64,000 bases of DNA from GCA-2794515 sp034436155 (GCA_034436155.1 DAOTVP010000116.1:1-64000); one strand, 5' to 3'. Positions 49,709 to 59,165 are shown, counted from the first letter of the stretch. The notes: a model not told the origin generated them from the letters alone. Program-made: numbers and translations.

Positions 49709-50785
49709 TTACTTGACGAGTTGCTGTTTGACCCATCGTAACGGCGCGAATAACGCCCATTCCGAGAGCATCCGCCGATAAAACGGACGCGCAAAGCGAT
49801 TTTGCTGAAAGCGTATCCACTCCGTTTGTTGTTTTTCGAGTTGCTGGGTCAATTGAACATGATAGCGCATTGTGCCTAATATACTGTTTAACCGCGCTTC
49901 GAGTATCTCTAATTTGGTATCGATATCCCCCTTGAAAGGGTTGTTTTCATCGTTGGTGGTTGCCGAAAGAGCTAATGCCGCTTCAAACCGTTGGGCATAC
50001 TCGGCAGTAGCTAATCCTGTAATCGTCTGCTTACTAAAATCAATCTGCTCAATGCCTTTGGTGCTATCGGTAAACACGCCATCCCATTTTTGGATGAACG
50101 CCGTCACATCGCGCACCCACATCTCATTGTGTTCCATCGCAAAACTCACTGGATGATCTTGTTTATGCAACATCAACGCTGTTTTACACGGCAACACCTC
50201 ATACCCGTGTTTGAGCAACTTGAAGCAAATATCGCTATCCGATACATAAAATCCGTAACTGTCCTCATCGGCATAATCAATATCCACCATTGCCGATTTG
50301 ACATAAATGCCATGATTCAACACCACCTTGCCCATCAGTGTGAACACTTTATACGTGTTCGGCTCATCATAACCCACATCATGAAAATAAAATGGCACAG
50401 CACCTACTTTTTTGCCTTGTGCCTCTTGTTCTTCGATGAACGCCAACCCGTTTTTGACCGCATTAGCATGAAAAATCGTATCATCGCTTATCATCAAAAT
50501 GTATTTCCCCTGCGCCGATTTGAACACCAAGTTCATAAAATAACCCCAAGAACGGCGCATAATTGCCTTACCCCGAAATTCACCCCGATTATGTTGAATA
50601 ATTGTTATAATATCTTTCTGCAACATCAACCATTCCAACGATCCGTCATCACTGCCCCCATCAATCACCAAGATTTCATGCGGTATATCGGCAATTTCTT
50701 CGCGGGCGCTTTCTATTGCTAACTTCAAAAATTCGCGTCGATTGTATGCGCCCATCACTATCGAGACAATTGGTTTTTGTGTCAT
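49709..50785 (-). CDS. Glycosyltransferase family 2 (GT2-a)
   Basis: 358 aa. GT-A features: VSIVMGAYNRREFLKLAIES, LVIDGGSDDGSLEWLMLQKD, YILMISDDTIFHANAVKNG, VSDSDICFKLLKHGYE. The C-terminus has a coiled, glutamine-rich segment and a basic amphipathic end (FARPFYRRMLSEWALFAPLR). Near-identical to GT2-b over the catalytic half. It lies 14 bp upstream of GT1-c and about 90 bp after GT1-b; that gap contains an ATCGTTAC palindrome. Confidence 0.92.
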   Translation of the reverse strand: MTQKPIVSIVMGAYNRREFLKLAIESAREEIADIPHEILVIDGGSDDGSLEWLMLQKDIITIIQHNRGEFRGKAIMRRSWGYFMNLVFKSAQGKYILMISDDTIFHANAVKNGLAFIEEQEAQGKKVGAVPFYFHDVGYDEPNTYKVFTLMGKVVLNHGIYVKSAMVDIDYADEDSYGFYVSDSDICFKLLKHGYEVLPCKTALMLHKQDHPVSFAMEHNEMWVRDVTAFIQKWDGVFTDSTKGIEQIDFSKQTITGLATAEYAQRFEAALALSATTNDENNPFKGDIDTKLEILEARLNSILGTMRYHVQLTQQLEKQQTEWIRFQQNRFARPFYRRMLSEWALFAPLRWVKQQLVK

Positions 50786-50835
50786 CTCATTTTCCTTTAA
50801 TCAAAAAATGCCTGTTTAACCTGTTTTTTATGCCG

Positions 50836-50857
50836 TATCGTTACTGCCGTAACGATA
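50836..50857. promoter_or_regulatory. parS-like palindrome 3 (distant)
   Basis: TATCGTTAC and GTAACGATA flank TGCC. The ATCGTTAC-N4-GTAACGAT layout is the same as in the two palindromes after parB, 15.7 kb away, here in the short gap between two glycosyltransferase genes. Confidence 0.45.
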
Positions 50858-50871
50858 TAAATGGTGTTTAC

Positions 50872-51903
50872 TTAATTTTTGCCGATTACAAACTCTGCGT
50901 AAGCGGGGATGCTGGCTATCCATTTTTGATGCCCTTCTATCATCGCTTCCCGTGCATTCGCGCCTAACTGTTGGCAAGTCTCTTTATCTAACGACACGGT
51001 TAACTGGAATTGAGGCTTATCATAATAGGTGATAACCCGCTTATACAGATACCAGTGATAGCGCCGATGCAAGGCGCGATACACCCGTTTGCGCCAATAG
51101 TGCCATGTGCCTTGTTGTGAATTGGCGCGGATGAGCAACCCCGTGACACCATCTTGAATATATTCATTCATGGTGGGCGCATCATAACCCAAAACCACAC
51201 ATCCCCGCGCCATCGCTTCGAGGAGCGTCATCCCAACCCCTTCTAATCGGCGGGGCGCAAGAAAAAAATTGGCGCGGTTTAATAACGCCAGATAATCGGC
51301 GCTGGTTTGGATGTTGTCATATACCTCGATTTCGCTGTTCCCGATTTTTGCAGGTAGCGAATAGGCTTTATCGGGGGCGATTCTAGGGTCAAGCTGATTG
51401 CGAAAGAGCAACCTATCCAGTTGCAAGCTGTGGCATAATTTTTCGATGAATGCTCGATCGAACCATCCTGTCCGATTCCAATACAGCAACACGCGCTTGT
51501 CCTCAAATTGCGCTGGTATGAAATCGGTTGGATTGAGATAATAAGTCAGGCGCAAATAGGGTAATCGCAATTTTTCTGCCCATGTGGCTACCTCATGTGA
51601 AAAAGCCACTATCCGCACACTTGGATGCTGGGGCATATTTGGCGGATAGGCATAATAATCCGCCATGGGTATCCACACCACAGGTGATCGATATGTCGCC
51701 AACCATGATTCAGTTGGGGGCATCTGGCAAAAAATGGTCACTGCATCATGATTTGGCGCGGGTAATCTTTCCTGACCATCCCACGCAACCATCTGAATAT
51801 CCACATACGGCGCAAGCGGTTTCACCAGCAGATCATGAAAGGCGCTACTCTGGCTCAGATGCCAATCTAAACAATAGGCGGTGATAATCGGGCGGTTAGT
51901 CAT
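50872..51903 (-). CDS. Glycosyltransferase, GT1/GT4-like (GT1-b)
   Basis: Start at 51903 (MTNRPIITAYCLDWHLSQSS) matches its paralogues and overlaps the preceding GT1-a stop by 8 bp, so it is probably translated by coupling; 343 aa. It has IFCQMPPTESWLATYRSPVV, WIPMADYYAYPPNMPQHPSV and the GT-B donor region LAPRRLEGVGMTLLEAMARG with VLGYDAPTMNEYIQDGVTGL. It is the most divergent of the three GT1 paralogues, especially in the C-terminal third. Confidence 0.9.
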   Translation of the reverse strand: MTNRPIITAYCLDWHLSQSSAFHDLLVKPLAPYVDIQMVAWDGQERLPAPNHDAVTIFCQMPPTESWLATYRSPVVWIPMADYYAYPPNMPQHPSVRIVAFSHEVATWAEKLRLPYLRLTYYLNPTDFIPAQFEDKRVLLYWNRTGWFDRAFIEKLCHSLQLDRLLFRNQLDPRIAPDKAYSLPAKIGNSEIEVYDNIQTSADYLALLNRANFFLAPRRLEGVGMTLLEAMARGCVVLGYDAPTMNEYIQDGVTGLLIRANSQQGTWHYWRKRVYRALHRRYHWYLYKRVITYYDKPQFQLTVSLDKETCQQLGANAREAMIEGHQKWIASIPAYAEFVIGKN

Positions 51904-52948
51904 GCTCGACATGATGATAATCCTTGAGTACAAATTGGGCATATTCAGGGATGCTGGCTATCCATCGGGCATACCCTTCGGCTTGCAGTCGCCGCGCATT
52001 TGCGCCCAACTGGGCGAGGTTTAATTGCTTCAGGTCTTCCCAATTTTCAAACCGCAATGCCTCAAAATAAGTCGGGAATTTGCGATGCTTAATGTAATAC
52101 GCCGTGCCATAGACCAGCCGATACATCCCCAACACCAACCGATACCACCATGGGTCGGGTTTAGATGGCGGGAATAAATACCCGTTCACACCACTTTGAA
52201 TGTATTCATTCAGGGTCGGCGCATCATATCCAAACACCGCGCACCCACTGGCGAGGGCTTCAAGCATCACAAACCCAACCCCCTCTTTGGCGCGTGGCGC
52301 TAAAAAGATGTTACACTGTCTCAATAAGGCTAAAAAATCGTCACGGCTACCCAACTGGCGATGATTCTCGACTTCGGTGCGCCCCAGTTTATTTGGTAAC
52401 TGATACCGATACCGCTTGTGCAACATCTCATCGGTAATAGACCGAAAAATGAGCTTTTTGATGCCCAAAACCTTGCACATCCGCCGTAAAAAACGTGGAC
52501 GGTAAAACGCCAACCGATTCCAATACAGCATCACCAACCCGTCATCAAAACGGGCTTGTGGAAAATCATCCGGGTTCATGAAATATTGCAGGCGTAAATA
52601 AGGCAAGCCCCATTTTTCTGCCCATGTCGCCACCTCTTGCGAAAATGCTACCACGCGCACACTCGGATGATGGTCGATGCTCGGCGGATACAACGTATGA
52701 TCTGCCATCGGTATCCATACCACAGGCGCTTTCGATTGACGCAACCATGATTCAGGCGGGGGATACTGACAGAATATCGTCAATTCATCCTCGCGGGGCA
52801 GGGGCAGTTCTTCATGATATTCCCACCCTACAAAGCGAATATCGGCATACGGCGCGAGGGGCTTGACCAGCAAATCATAAAATGCACCACTGGTGTGTAT
52901 ATGCCAATGCAAGGCATATGCAGTTATCACAGGGCGCTTATCGGTCAT
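51896..52948 (-). CDS. Glycosyltransferase, GT1/GT4-like (GT1-a)
   Basis: 350 aa. Starts MTDKRPVITAYALHWHIHTS, overlapping the end of the sulfotransferase gene by 11 bp. Contains YPPPESWLRQSKAPVVWIPM, LAPRAKEGVGFVMLEALASG and VFGYDAPTLNEYIQSGVNGY. It is clearly closer to GT1-c than to GT1-b. Three related transferases in one operon suggest successive additions of the same or similar sugars in the repeat unit. Confidence 0.91.
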   Translation of the reverse strand: MTDKRPVITAYALHWHIHTSGAFYDLLVKPLAPYADIRFVGWEYHEELPLPREDELTIFCQYPPPESWLRQSKAPVVWIPMADHTLYPPSIDHHPSVRVVAFSQEVATWAEKWGLPYLRLQYFMNPDDFPQARFDDGLVMLYWNRLAFYRPRFLRRMCKVLGIKKLIFRSITDEMLHKRYRYQLPNKLGRTEVENHRQLGSRDDFLALLRQCNIFLAPRAKEGVGFVMLEALASGCAVFGYDAPTLNEYIQSGVNGYLFPPSKPDPWWYRLVLGMYRLVYGTAYYIKHRKFPTYFEALRFENWEDLKQLNLAQLGANARRLQAEGYARWIASIPEYAQFVLKDYHHVEHD

Positions 52949-53945
52949 ACTTACCTTTGTTAGGATAATCGAAATTTACACTTCCATCTGCACCATAACC
53001 CCATGCGTCCATCTGCTCTTTGTTATAGGCATAAATCATGGCTTTCATATCATCTGTTAGGCTTTCTTTCGTCTTTGTCTGGCGCTCATCGCCACGACGC
53101 ACCAATTCATAACCCGGTACCTCAGACCCCTTTTTGTCCATCTCTATCATATTTTCTTGAGATGCAAATTGGCGAATAATCTCGGCTTGTGCTTCATTAA
53201 GCGGTTTACCCAAAAAGCCCCCAATTTGTATGATGGTCGGGATAGTCTGTTTTTGTAAATCTTCGTAGCGCAAAAATAGGGTAGATTGAGCACGTTTTGC
53301 CCCATATAACCATGAGATAACGTGTTGTTGCCAATTGCCAAAGTGATACCCACCCATTACCACCTGTTCGACAAAATCGCCCAGTGTGGTGAATAAATAG
53401 GGCGCACGGAAACGCTCAAAATCATAATAAGAGGTGATTGCTTTATAGGGATGACGCAAGATATAGATGAACTTGCCATATAAATTCGGATTTTGCCATC
53501 CCTCCCGTTGATGATAAGGCTGATGACTTTTGATTACTCGTGGGGATGAGAAATGATTATGGTTCGGAAAACGTGTATTCAGATCCGGTATATAATCGTC
53601 CAAATCTTGTAGGCTTTGAAATAGATGATGTGGATACAATATCCCACCAATAATTGTCCGCATCCATGTGTTGCCAGAACGTGGAAAGGATAACAAAAAT
53701 ACATCATCCACGCTCAAACGATTCGCATAATTCGGGATCAGGCTCACCTCATCTGTCAGTTCAATAAATTGACCCTCTCCCGATGGCAATTGCCCAATTA
53801 AACGTGGATCTAAATGACTGGCTATCACCTTAAGGGCTTGCATCGTTTGTATATGCTGGATTTGGCTTTGTGTTTGTACATTCGCCAAATGCGCTGCCAT
53901 AAAATGATTCATCCTTTCCTTAAAACGCTTTATCAAAAATGCCAT
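52938..53945 (-). CDS. PAPS-dependent sulfotransferase
   Basis: Start at 53945 (MAFLIKRFKERMNHF) has GGAGG 6 nt upstream; 335 aa, one codon gap after the wzt stop. The 5'-phosphosulfate loop is FPRSGNTWMRTII (about 86-98) and the 3'-phosphate site YILRHPYKAITSYYDF (about 163-178). These identify a Sulfotransfer_1 fold enzyme moving sulfate from PAPS to a hydroxyl. In this operon the acceptor is most likely the exported polysaccharide; a small-molecule or lipid acceptor is an alternative. No PAPS synthesis genes are in the window. Confidence 0.88.
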   Translation of the reverse strand: MAFLIKRFKERMNHFMAAHLANVQTQSQIQHIQTMQALKVIASHLDPRLIGQLPSGEGQFIELTDEVSLIPNYANRLSVDDVFLLSFPRSGNTWMRTIIGGILYPHHLFQSLQDLDDYIPDLNTRFPNHNHFSSPRVIKSHQPYHQREGWQNPNLYGKFIYILRHPYKAITSYYDFERFRAPYLFTTLGDFVEQVVMGGYHFGNWQQHVISWLYGAKRAQSTLFLRYEDLQKQTIPTIIQIGGFLGKPLNEAQAEIIRQFASQENMIEMDKKGSEVPGYELVRRGDERQTKTKESLTDDMKAMIYAYNKEQMDAWGYGADGSVNFDYPNKGKYDR

Positions 53946-53947
53946 GC

Positions 53948-55198
53948 TTAACCTCCTATTGTCCATGTTGAATGTGTTGTCACCACACCCATTACTGCCA
54001 ATGGCGGGGCACCCACGCCATACGCTGTCTGATCGACTCTTAAACGCTGACAACGTGGCAGATGGTCGTAAATGACCCGATGTCTATCTCGGATGATCAA
54101 GGTGATAAAATAATCAGCAGGTTCTAAAAATAATTGGGGGATGTTGCAATTGACTACCAACGGTTTATTAGGGATTATTGTATACCAGTGCTGATAATCA
54201 CTACTCCGTACAGTGGTCACAACGATGTTATCGGGCGTTTCAATGCGAATAATCACATCAAAATCGCTTATCGGGCGCGATGTTTCAATCCTAATCCGAA
54301 ACCGCAATGGCTCGCCTAGTTGTAAGGTGTTTGTGGGGTTATTCAATTCATCTAATATTTCAAAATGACAAATGCGGGGCGCATCACTCATCACATCACT
54401 TGGACGGGCTAGTTTCTGTAGATTATCATCTGAATTATCCCGATTCGCCAACGGCTTCGTATACGCCTCAATCACGGCTTGGGGCGTATCGTCCATCATC
54501 AACACCCCTTTTTGCAGGTAAATCGCCCGCGTACACAGTTGTTGTACCGTCCGCATGGCATGGCTCACAAACAACACTGTCCGACCATCATTGGCTACAT
54601 GTTGCATCTTGCCCATCGACTTGCGCCGAAAGTCGTCATCCCCAACCGCTAACACCTCATCCACAATCAGAATTTCCGGGTTCAGATGTGCCGCCACTGC
54701 AAAACCCAACCGCAGGCGCATCCCACTGGAATAATGCTTAATTGGGGTATCGATAAACGCCTCAACACCCGCAAAATCCACAATTTCATCAAATAATCGC
54801 GCAATCTCACGCCGTTTTAGCCCCAAAATTGCCCCATTCAAATACACATTTTCGCGCCCTGTGAGTTCCTCATGAAACCCCGTCCCGACTTCTAACAGCG
54901 CACCGACACGTCCATTTAGGATGATTTTGCCCTCAGTCGGCGCGACAATCCGCGAGAATATCTTCAGCAAAGTCGATTTTCCCGCCCCATTCGCGCCCAC
55001 AATCCCCAAAATATCGCCTTGCTTGAGCGCAAACGACACATCTTTCAGCGCCCAAAAATAACCGCGCTCGGCTTCATCGCGCTTCCTGAACGGTTTGCGA
55101 AGCGCCCGTATCACATCGCCCGCGTTTTGTATCCGACCCGAAGACCCGCGATGATACCGCTTGCCTAAGCCGATAACCTCGATTGCATATTTGCTCAT
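53948..55198 (-). CDS. wzt: Polysaccharide ABC exporter ATPase with C-terminal glycan-binding domain (Wzt type)
   Basis: 416 aa. ATPase domain with Walker A GANGAGKST (about 71-79), signature YSSGMRLRLGFAVA, Walker B EILIVDEVLAVGD and the family insert WALKDVSFALKQGDILGIVG. A C-terminal beta-rich domain (about 275-416; ICHFEILDELNNPTNTLQLG, EPADYFITLIIRD) resembles the Wzt carbohydrate-recognition domain that selects the polymer for export. It overlaps wzm by 4 bp (ATGA). With Wzm it would export O-antigen, capsule or another surface glycan. Confidence 0.94.
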   Translation of the reverse strand: MSKYAIEVIGLGKRYHRGSSGRIQNAGDVIRALRKPFRKRDEAERGYFWALKDVSFALKQGDILGIVGANGAGKSTLLKIFSRIVAPTEGKIILNGRVGALLEVGTGFHEELTGRENVYLNGAILGLKRREIARLFDEIVDFAGVEAFIDTPIKHYSSGMRLRLGFAVAAHLNPEILIVDEVLAVGDDDFRRKSMGKMQHVANDGRTVLFVSHAMRTVQQLCTRAIYLQKGVLMMDDTPQAVIEAYTKPLANRDNSDDNLQKLARPSDVMSDAPRICHFEILDELNNPTNTLQLGEPLRFRIRIETSRPISDFDVIIRIETPDNIVVTTVRSSDYQHWYTIIPNKPLVVNCNIPQLFLEPADYFITLIIRDRHRVIYDHLPRCQRLRVDQTAYGVGAPPLAVMGVVTTHSTWTIGG

Positions 55199-56097
55199 AA
55201 CACATCCATTAAGCGTGTTTCGACACGCTTAAAATACAACGCACCGACTAAAAATATCGCCACCGCCACCAACGATGATAGCAACCACGCATCTGGCGGG
55301 CGGTCTAACCCCAAAAATGCCCACCGAAAGCCCTCCACCACCCACGCCATGGGGTTAATCATGTTCAACACACCGCCCAGAAGGTTAATCTGTGTCGTTG
55401 TGTATAAAATCGGGGTCGCCCAAAATCCAATATTCAAAATCACCGTTAAAATGCGACCCGCATCGCGGAATTGGGCATCAAACGCGCCGAATATCATCCC
55501 AATCCCCAAACTGGCGAGGATAGTCTGAACGATGAATATCGGCAACAGCAACACGCCCCAGGTGATTTGTATCACAAATGGCTCGACAGGCGCGAAGGCG
55601 GTGGTCGCCACGAGATCGTATCCGAACACAAACGGCGCTGGCGTGCCGAGTGTGTGGATGATGAGGAAAATGATCAGGATCGCAAAATAGAATAAAAAGT
55701 CGAACAAACTCACGCACGCGCTGACCAACACCAATATCAGGCGCGGAAAATACACCTTTTTGATGACCCCCGCGTTCATGGTCAAACTGCTCATGCCCCC
55801 GATTGCCGTTGTTTGGAACAACGTCCACGGCACCAATCCGCAAAACACGAACAGCGCGTATGGCACGCCATCGCTCGGAAACCGCGCCAACACGCTGAAC
55901 ACCACTGTGTAGATGAGCATACTCACCAACGGGTTGATGATTGCCCACAACACGCCTAAAATCGATTGTTTGTAGCGTGCCGAAATCTGACTGCGCGTCC
56001 ACACCCACAGTAAATCGCGGTATTGCCAAATTTCTGCGATGTTCAACGCTTGCCACCCACGCGGCGGGGTGATGATGGTGGTGATAGGTTTGCTCAT
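55195..56097 (-). CDS. wzm: Polysaccharide ABC exporter permease (Wzm type)
   Basis: Start taken at ATG 56097 (MSKPITTIITPPRGWQ); a TTG four codons upstream is possible, and neither has a strong ribosome binding site. 300 aa, six membrane segments, ABC-2 type. The N-terminal cytoplasmic helix has YRDLLWVWTRSQISARYKQS, typical of Wzm/TagG permeases, and NPMAWVVEGFRWAFLG near the end is a family hallmark. First gene of the eight-gene minus-strand operon wzm-wzt-sulfotransferase-GT1-GT1-GT2-GT1-GT2. Confidence 0.94.
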   Translation of the reverse strand: MSKPITTIITPPRGWQALNIAEIWQYRDLLWVWTRSQISARYKQSILGVLWAIINPLVSMLIYTVVFSVLARFPSDGVPYALFVFCGLVPWTLFQTTAIGGMSSLTMNAGVIKKVYFPRLILVLVSACVSLFDFLFYFAILIIFLIIHTLGTPAPFVFGYDLVATTAFAPVEPFVIQITWGVLLLPIFIVQTILASLGIGMIFGAFDAQFRDAGRILTVILNIGFWATPILYTTTQINLLGGVLNMINPMAWVVEGFRWAFLGLDRPPDAWLLSSLVAVAIFLVGALYFKRVETRLMDVL

Positions 56098-56139
56098 AAA
56101 TGGGTTCAATACAGATGATATTACAAGTAAATTCCTACT

Positions 56140-56916
56140 TTAGCATGATGACCGCCTTCCCGCAAGCCAAAATTTTATGTGCCAACGAGGTGTAGTGTAT
56201 CTGTTGGTGAGCGCCATATTGCCTAAATATGAGTGTATACAACTGTTACTCGCGCTTGCCTTTAGGTGATGAATGACCACCGCAAACCTGTTAATCGCCC
56301 CCTCCACCAAAATATCGGGCATCGCAGACCCCGTAAACACCCGCGTATAGGCATAAAACACGCTCATCCAAATCCCGCCCAAGACCAACAAGAACAATTC
56401 GATGGTGGTGAAATTAATCACATCCAACACCAACGCCACCAGCGCCAGATAGGGCAACACGCCAATGACGACCGAAAACCGCTTGAACACCGGCGGATAG
56501 GGCGGCAACCAAATATACACGCCCAACGAAATCAGCGTTGCCGTGATGACGCTTATCCAACCGCCTGCCCGATGTGGCATGAGCCACGGCTCGCGGTCTG
56601 GAAACACGCCAATCCACAACAAGCCGAAGCATAAGCCGAATACCAACCAGCGAAAGGTGTATAAGCGCCATAACGGCACCCCCCAATGCCGTCCCATCTG
56701 GCGCAATTGCAGATGGAGCGCCATCGCCAGCGACAACGGGCTGATGATGAACCCCGCCGAAAAAATGAACCCAAATGGCTCGTTGCTGAGCCGACTGAGG
56801 GCAATCTGCCACCAATTATCGGTCGTACTGAGGGCGATGGAGGCGCTGATGCTGATGACCATGCTAAAAGCCGAGATTGCCATCCAACCAAACGGATGTA
56901 AGACGGTTTTATTCAT
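56140..56916 (-). CDS. DUF998-like integral membrane protein, variant C-terminus
   Basis: 258 aa with about six hydrophobic segments. Features shared with its neighbour: WWQIALSRLSNEPFGFIFSA, GFIISPLSLAMALHLQL, FRWLVFGLCFGLLWIGVFPD and LELFLLVLGGIWMSVFYAYTR-like ends (here IELFLLVLGGIWMSVFYAY), the pattern of DUF998 (Frag1-like) proteins. After the last span the C-terminal 40 residues (HLKASASNSCIHSYLGNMAL onward) look unlike a membrane protein and may come from an indel or read-through into non-coding sequence. Function unknown. It is separated by 10 bp from the upstream DUF998 gene, so it is cotranscribed and probably a tandem duplicate. Confidence 0.8.
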   Translation of the reverse strand: MNKTVLHPFGWMAISAFSMVISISASIALSTTDNWWQIALSRLSNEPFGFIFSAGFIISPLSLAMALHLQLRQMGRHWGVPLWRLYTFRWLVFGLCFGLLWIGVFPDREPWLMPHRAGGWISVITATLISLGVYIWLPPYPPVFKRFSVVIGVLPYLALVALVLDVINFTTIELFLLVLGGIWMSVFYAYTRVFTGSAMPDILVEGAINRFAVVIHHLKASASNSCIHSYLGNMALTNRYTTPRWHIKFWLAGRRSSC

Positions 56917-56926
56917 GCCGATTCTA

Positions 56927-58054
56927 TCAACTTTCTAAAAGGTCAGGGCGATGTTCTTGGATATAAGCGCCCGTCATAAAGAAGAAAAATGCTACCCACA
57001 CCGCCCCCACGCCAATCAACAACAATTCAGTCATCGAAAAATTATACAACCCCAACATATAATGCCCGACTCCAATCAATATCGCCACCACCCCAAACGT
57101 CCCCGATGGATAATGAATATTCTTGGGGAAGATAGGCAACAATTGCGCCGTGATGAAGGTTGCCAAGATGAACGATAGCGCCGCCACATTCGCCGCAATC
57201 TGATGCAACACAAACAACGCCGTATTCGGGATGAACGGGAACAAGCCGATGCCCGTCAGACCGATGCACAGCGCCAGCAACAAGGCATGAAGCCATTCGA
57301 GGCGCGGCGCATCGAAGAAGCCCGCCTCGCGCATGACCGCTAAATCGAGCATTCGGTCTTGCAAAACGGCTAATAAAATTAGCCCCGCGATGATGAAGCC
57401 CATATTAAAGAAGATACCCCCCATATCCCCGCCCAAAAAGCTGATGGCGCGTGTCCACCAATCCAAATCGGGTGTGACGATAATCGCCAACACCAACCCG
57501 CCACTGAATATCCCGCCCGCCAAAAACAGCAACCACGCTTGTCCGCGTCCCGATATCGTGTAGGCGATGATATACGTAAACGCCGCCGTATAAGCGATGC
57601 AGATGATGAGTACCGCCCAATTCGGCAACCATAAATCGCGCAACCACACCCCCACCACCGAGAAAATCAGCACGCTGGCGGTGGTGATAATCACGCCCGT
57701 GGCGAAGGCAATCGCCAACCGCGTCAGCCATTTGCCCGTCGCCTGAAGTTGTTGCACCCGCGCCCCTGCCGTCTGACTGACGAAGGTATAGCGCCGAAAC
57801 CCCAATGCCGTCACAAAAAACGATACCACAAACGTGATCTCGATGAGGAAAGATGCCACCGAAAATTGATTATCGCGCACAAACGGCACGCTCTCATGCC
57901 CGATCATCCGCAACACGAAGATGACGAGGGCGAGTATCGCCGTAAACAGCATCCAACTGAGGGCGAAATTTTGTCGTTGCGTGATGGGCTGGTTGAGGTT
58001 GATTTTTTCAAACAAGCGGTGCATCAACACGATCACATCCTTTTGGCGACTCAT
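56927..58054 (-). CDS. DUF998-family integral membrane protein
   Basis: 375 aa with eight to ten membrane segments. A cytoplasmic N-terminus (MSRQKDVIVLMHRLFEKINL) is followed by NFALSWMLFTAILALVIFVL and others. The core WWTRAISFLGGDMGGIFFNM, GFIIAGLILLAVLQDRMLDL, LTGIGLFPFIPNTALFVLHQ is the DUF998 signature (helix with FNxGFIIAG). It is longer at the N-terminus than its downstream paralogue. No enzymatic motif is seen. Divergent from the FecR-SH3/livF unit. Confidence 0.82.
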   Translation of the reverse strand: MSRQKDVIVLMHRLFEKINLNQPITQRQNFALSWMLFTAILALVIFVLRMIGHESVPFVRDNQFSVASFLIEITFVVSFFVTALGFRRYTFVSQTAGARVQQLQATGKWLTRLAIAFATGVIITTASVLIFSVVGVWLRDLWLPNWAVLIICIAYTAAFTYIIAYTISGRGQAWLLFLAGGIFSGGLVLAIIVTPDLDWWTRAISFLGGDMGGIFFNMGFIIAGLILLAVLQDRMLDLAVMREAGFFDAPRLEWLHALLLALCIGLTGIGLFPFIPNTALFVLHQIAANVAALSFILATFITAQLLPIFPKNIHYPSGTFGVVAILIGVGHYMLGLYNFSMTELLLIGVGAVWVAFFFFMTGAYIQEHRPDLLES

Positions 58055-58193
58055 GTATTACAGTGCGTTAACCACACACAAACATAGCGCAAATGTCGCT
58101 AAATTGCAAGCGATTGCCGATTTGCCAATCGCCTCAAAAATAGATACAATACAGCGCAGATGAAAGCCTTTTCAGAGGATTTTAGGTGATGTA

Positions 58194-59165
58194 ATGCAAA
58201 CACGCTTCGCTCTGTTCATCGGCGCGATATGCCTGATTATCGCTATCGCCCAAGCCCAAACCGAATATGCCGCCTTGCTCCGTGTCGATAACGGACGGGT
58301 GGAAATGTTACGCGCCAATACCCAAGAGTGGATAACCCTCCCCGTTGGCGCACACGCCCCGTTTGGCGTGGGCGATGTGGTGCGTACCGATTTTTTCGGG
58401 CGGGCGTGGATCACGTTGCTCGATGACAGCGCCACCGTTTTCGTCTTGCCCACCTCAGACTTGAGCCTGCTCCAATTTTCGGCGGATGAAAATCAGACCG
58501 CGCAGGTGGCAATCGCGCAAAACGGACGGGTGATTTATCAGCTTGCCGATAGCACGCGCTTCACGCACTTTCAGATTATCACCGACCATCTGACGGTCGA
58601 GCAACCCGCCACGCTCTTCGCCGTGCAAACCCTGCCCACACAAACCAGCGTGATTGTCGCCGAAGGCGAGGGGATTATCACCCAAGCCAACACCCCCACC
58701 CGCATCCGTGCGGGTCAGAATATCGGCGTGCGTGCCAACCAAACGGGCATCTCTGCCCCCGTCCGCCTGAGCAACCCCACCACCTTCGCCCAACTCGATG
58801 GCGTACTCGATGGCTGTGTCGGCGTTATCCAAACCCGCAACCAACTCGATTTGAATGTGCGCCTTGGGCCCACCGAAAATTATGAGGTCATTGGCACGAT
58901 TCGCAACGGCGAGACGGTCTATCTGATGGGCGTATCGCCCAACGCAGAACGCTATCGGGTGGTGTATAAAAGTCATTTCGGTTGGATTTTGGCGCTGGAG
59001 GTGCAGAATAATTGCCAACATTTGCCCGTCTTTGCCTATAATACGTTAGAACGCCAATATGGGGTATTCGCCCCGTCCGATGATGAGCAACGCTTGCTCG
59101 CCCCGTTTTTCGGATTACCCGCCGATGATGATTGGTTTTATTATGGCTGTGATGAAGATCGCTAA
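58194..59165 (+). CDS. Secreted FecR-domain protein with SH3-like domain (paralogue of 21.3-kb gene)
   Basis: 323 aa. Signal peptide MQTRFALFIGAICLIIAIAQ. FecR-like domain (about 25-180): LLRVDNGRVEMLRANTQEWI, VRTDFFGRAWITLLDDSATV, and HLTVEQPATLFAVQTLPTQT. SH3-like domain (about 205-280): LDLNVRLGPTENYEVIGTI and YRVVYKSHFGWILALEVQNN. Domain order, the FAQLDGVLDGC motif and the two Cys positions match the 21.3-kb protein, so they are paralogues. It sits 12 bp before livF, an odd partner; the pair may be cotranscribed by chance or link envelope sensing to amino-acid uptake. Confidence 0.88.
   Translation: MQTRFALFIGAICLIIAIAQAQTEYAALLRVDNGRVEMLRANTQEWITLPVGAHAPFGVGDVVRTDFFGRAWITLLDDSATVFVLPTSDLSLLQFSADENQTAQVAIAQNGRVIYQLADSTRFTHFQIITDHLTVEQPATLFAVQTLPTQTSVIVAEGEGIITQANTPTRIRAGQNIGVRANQTGISAPVRLSNPTTFAQLDGVLDGCVGVIQTRNQLDLNVRLGPTENYEVIGTIRNGETVYLMGVSPNAERYRVVYKSHFGWILALEVQNNCQHLPVFAYNTLERQYGVFAPSDDEQRLLAPFFGLPADDDWFYYGCDEDR

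Noticed and set aside
49695..49820. Longer N-terminus for the GT1-c glycosyltransferase
   Set aside because: It would overlap the GT2-a gene; the start at 49694 has a ribosome binding site and matches both paralogues.
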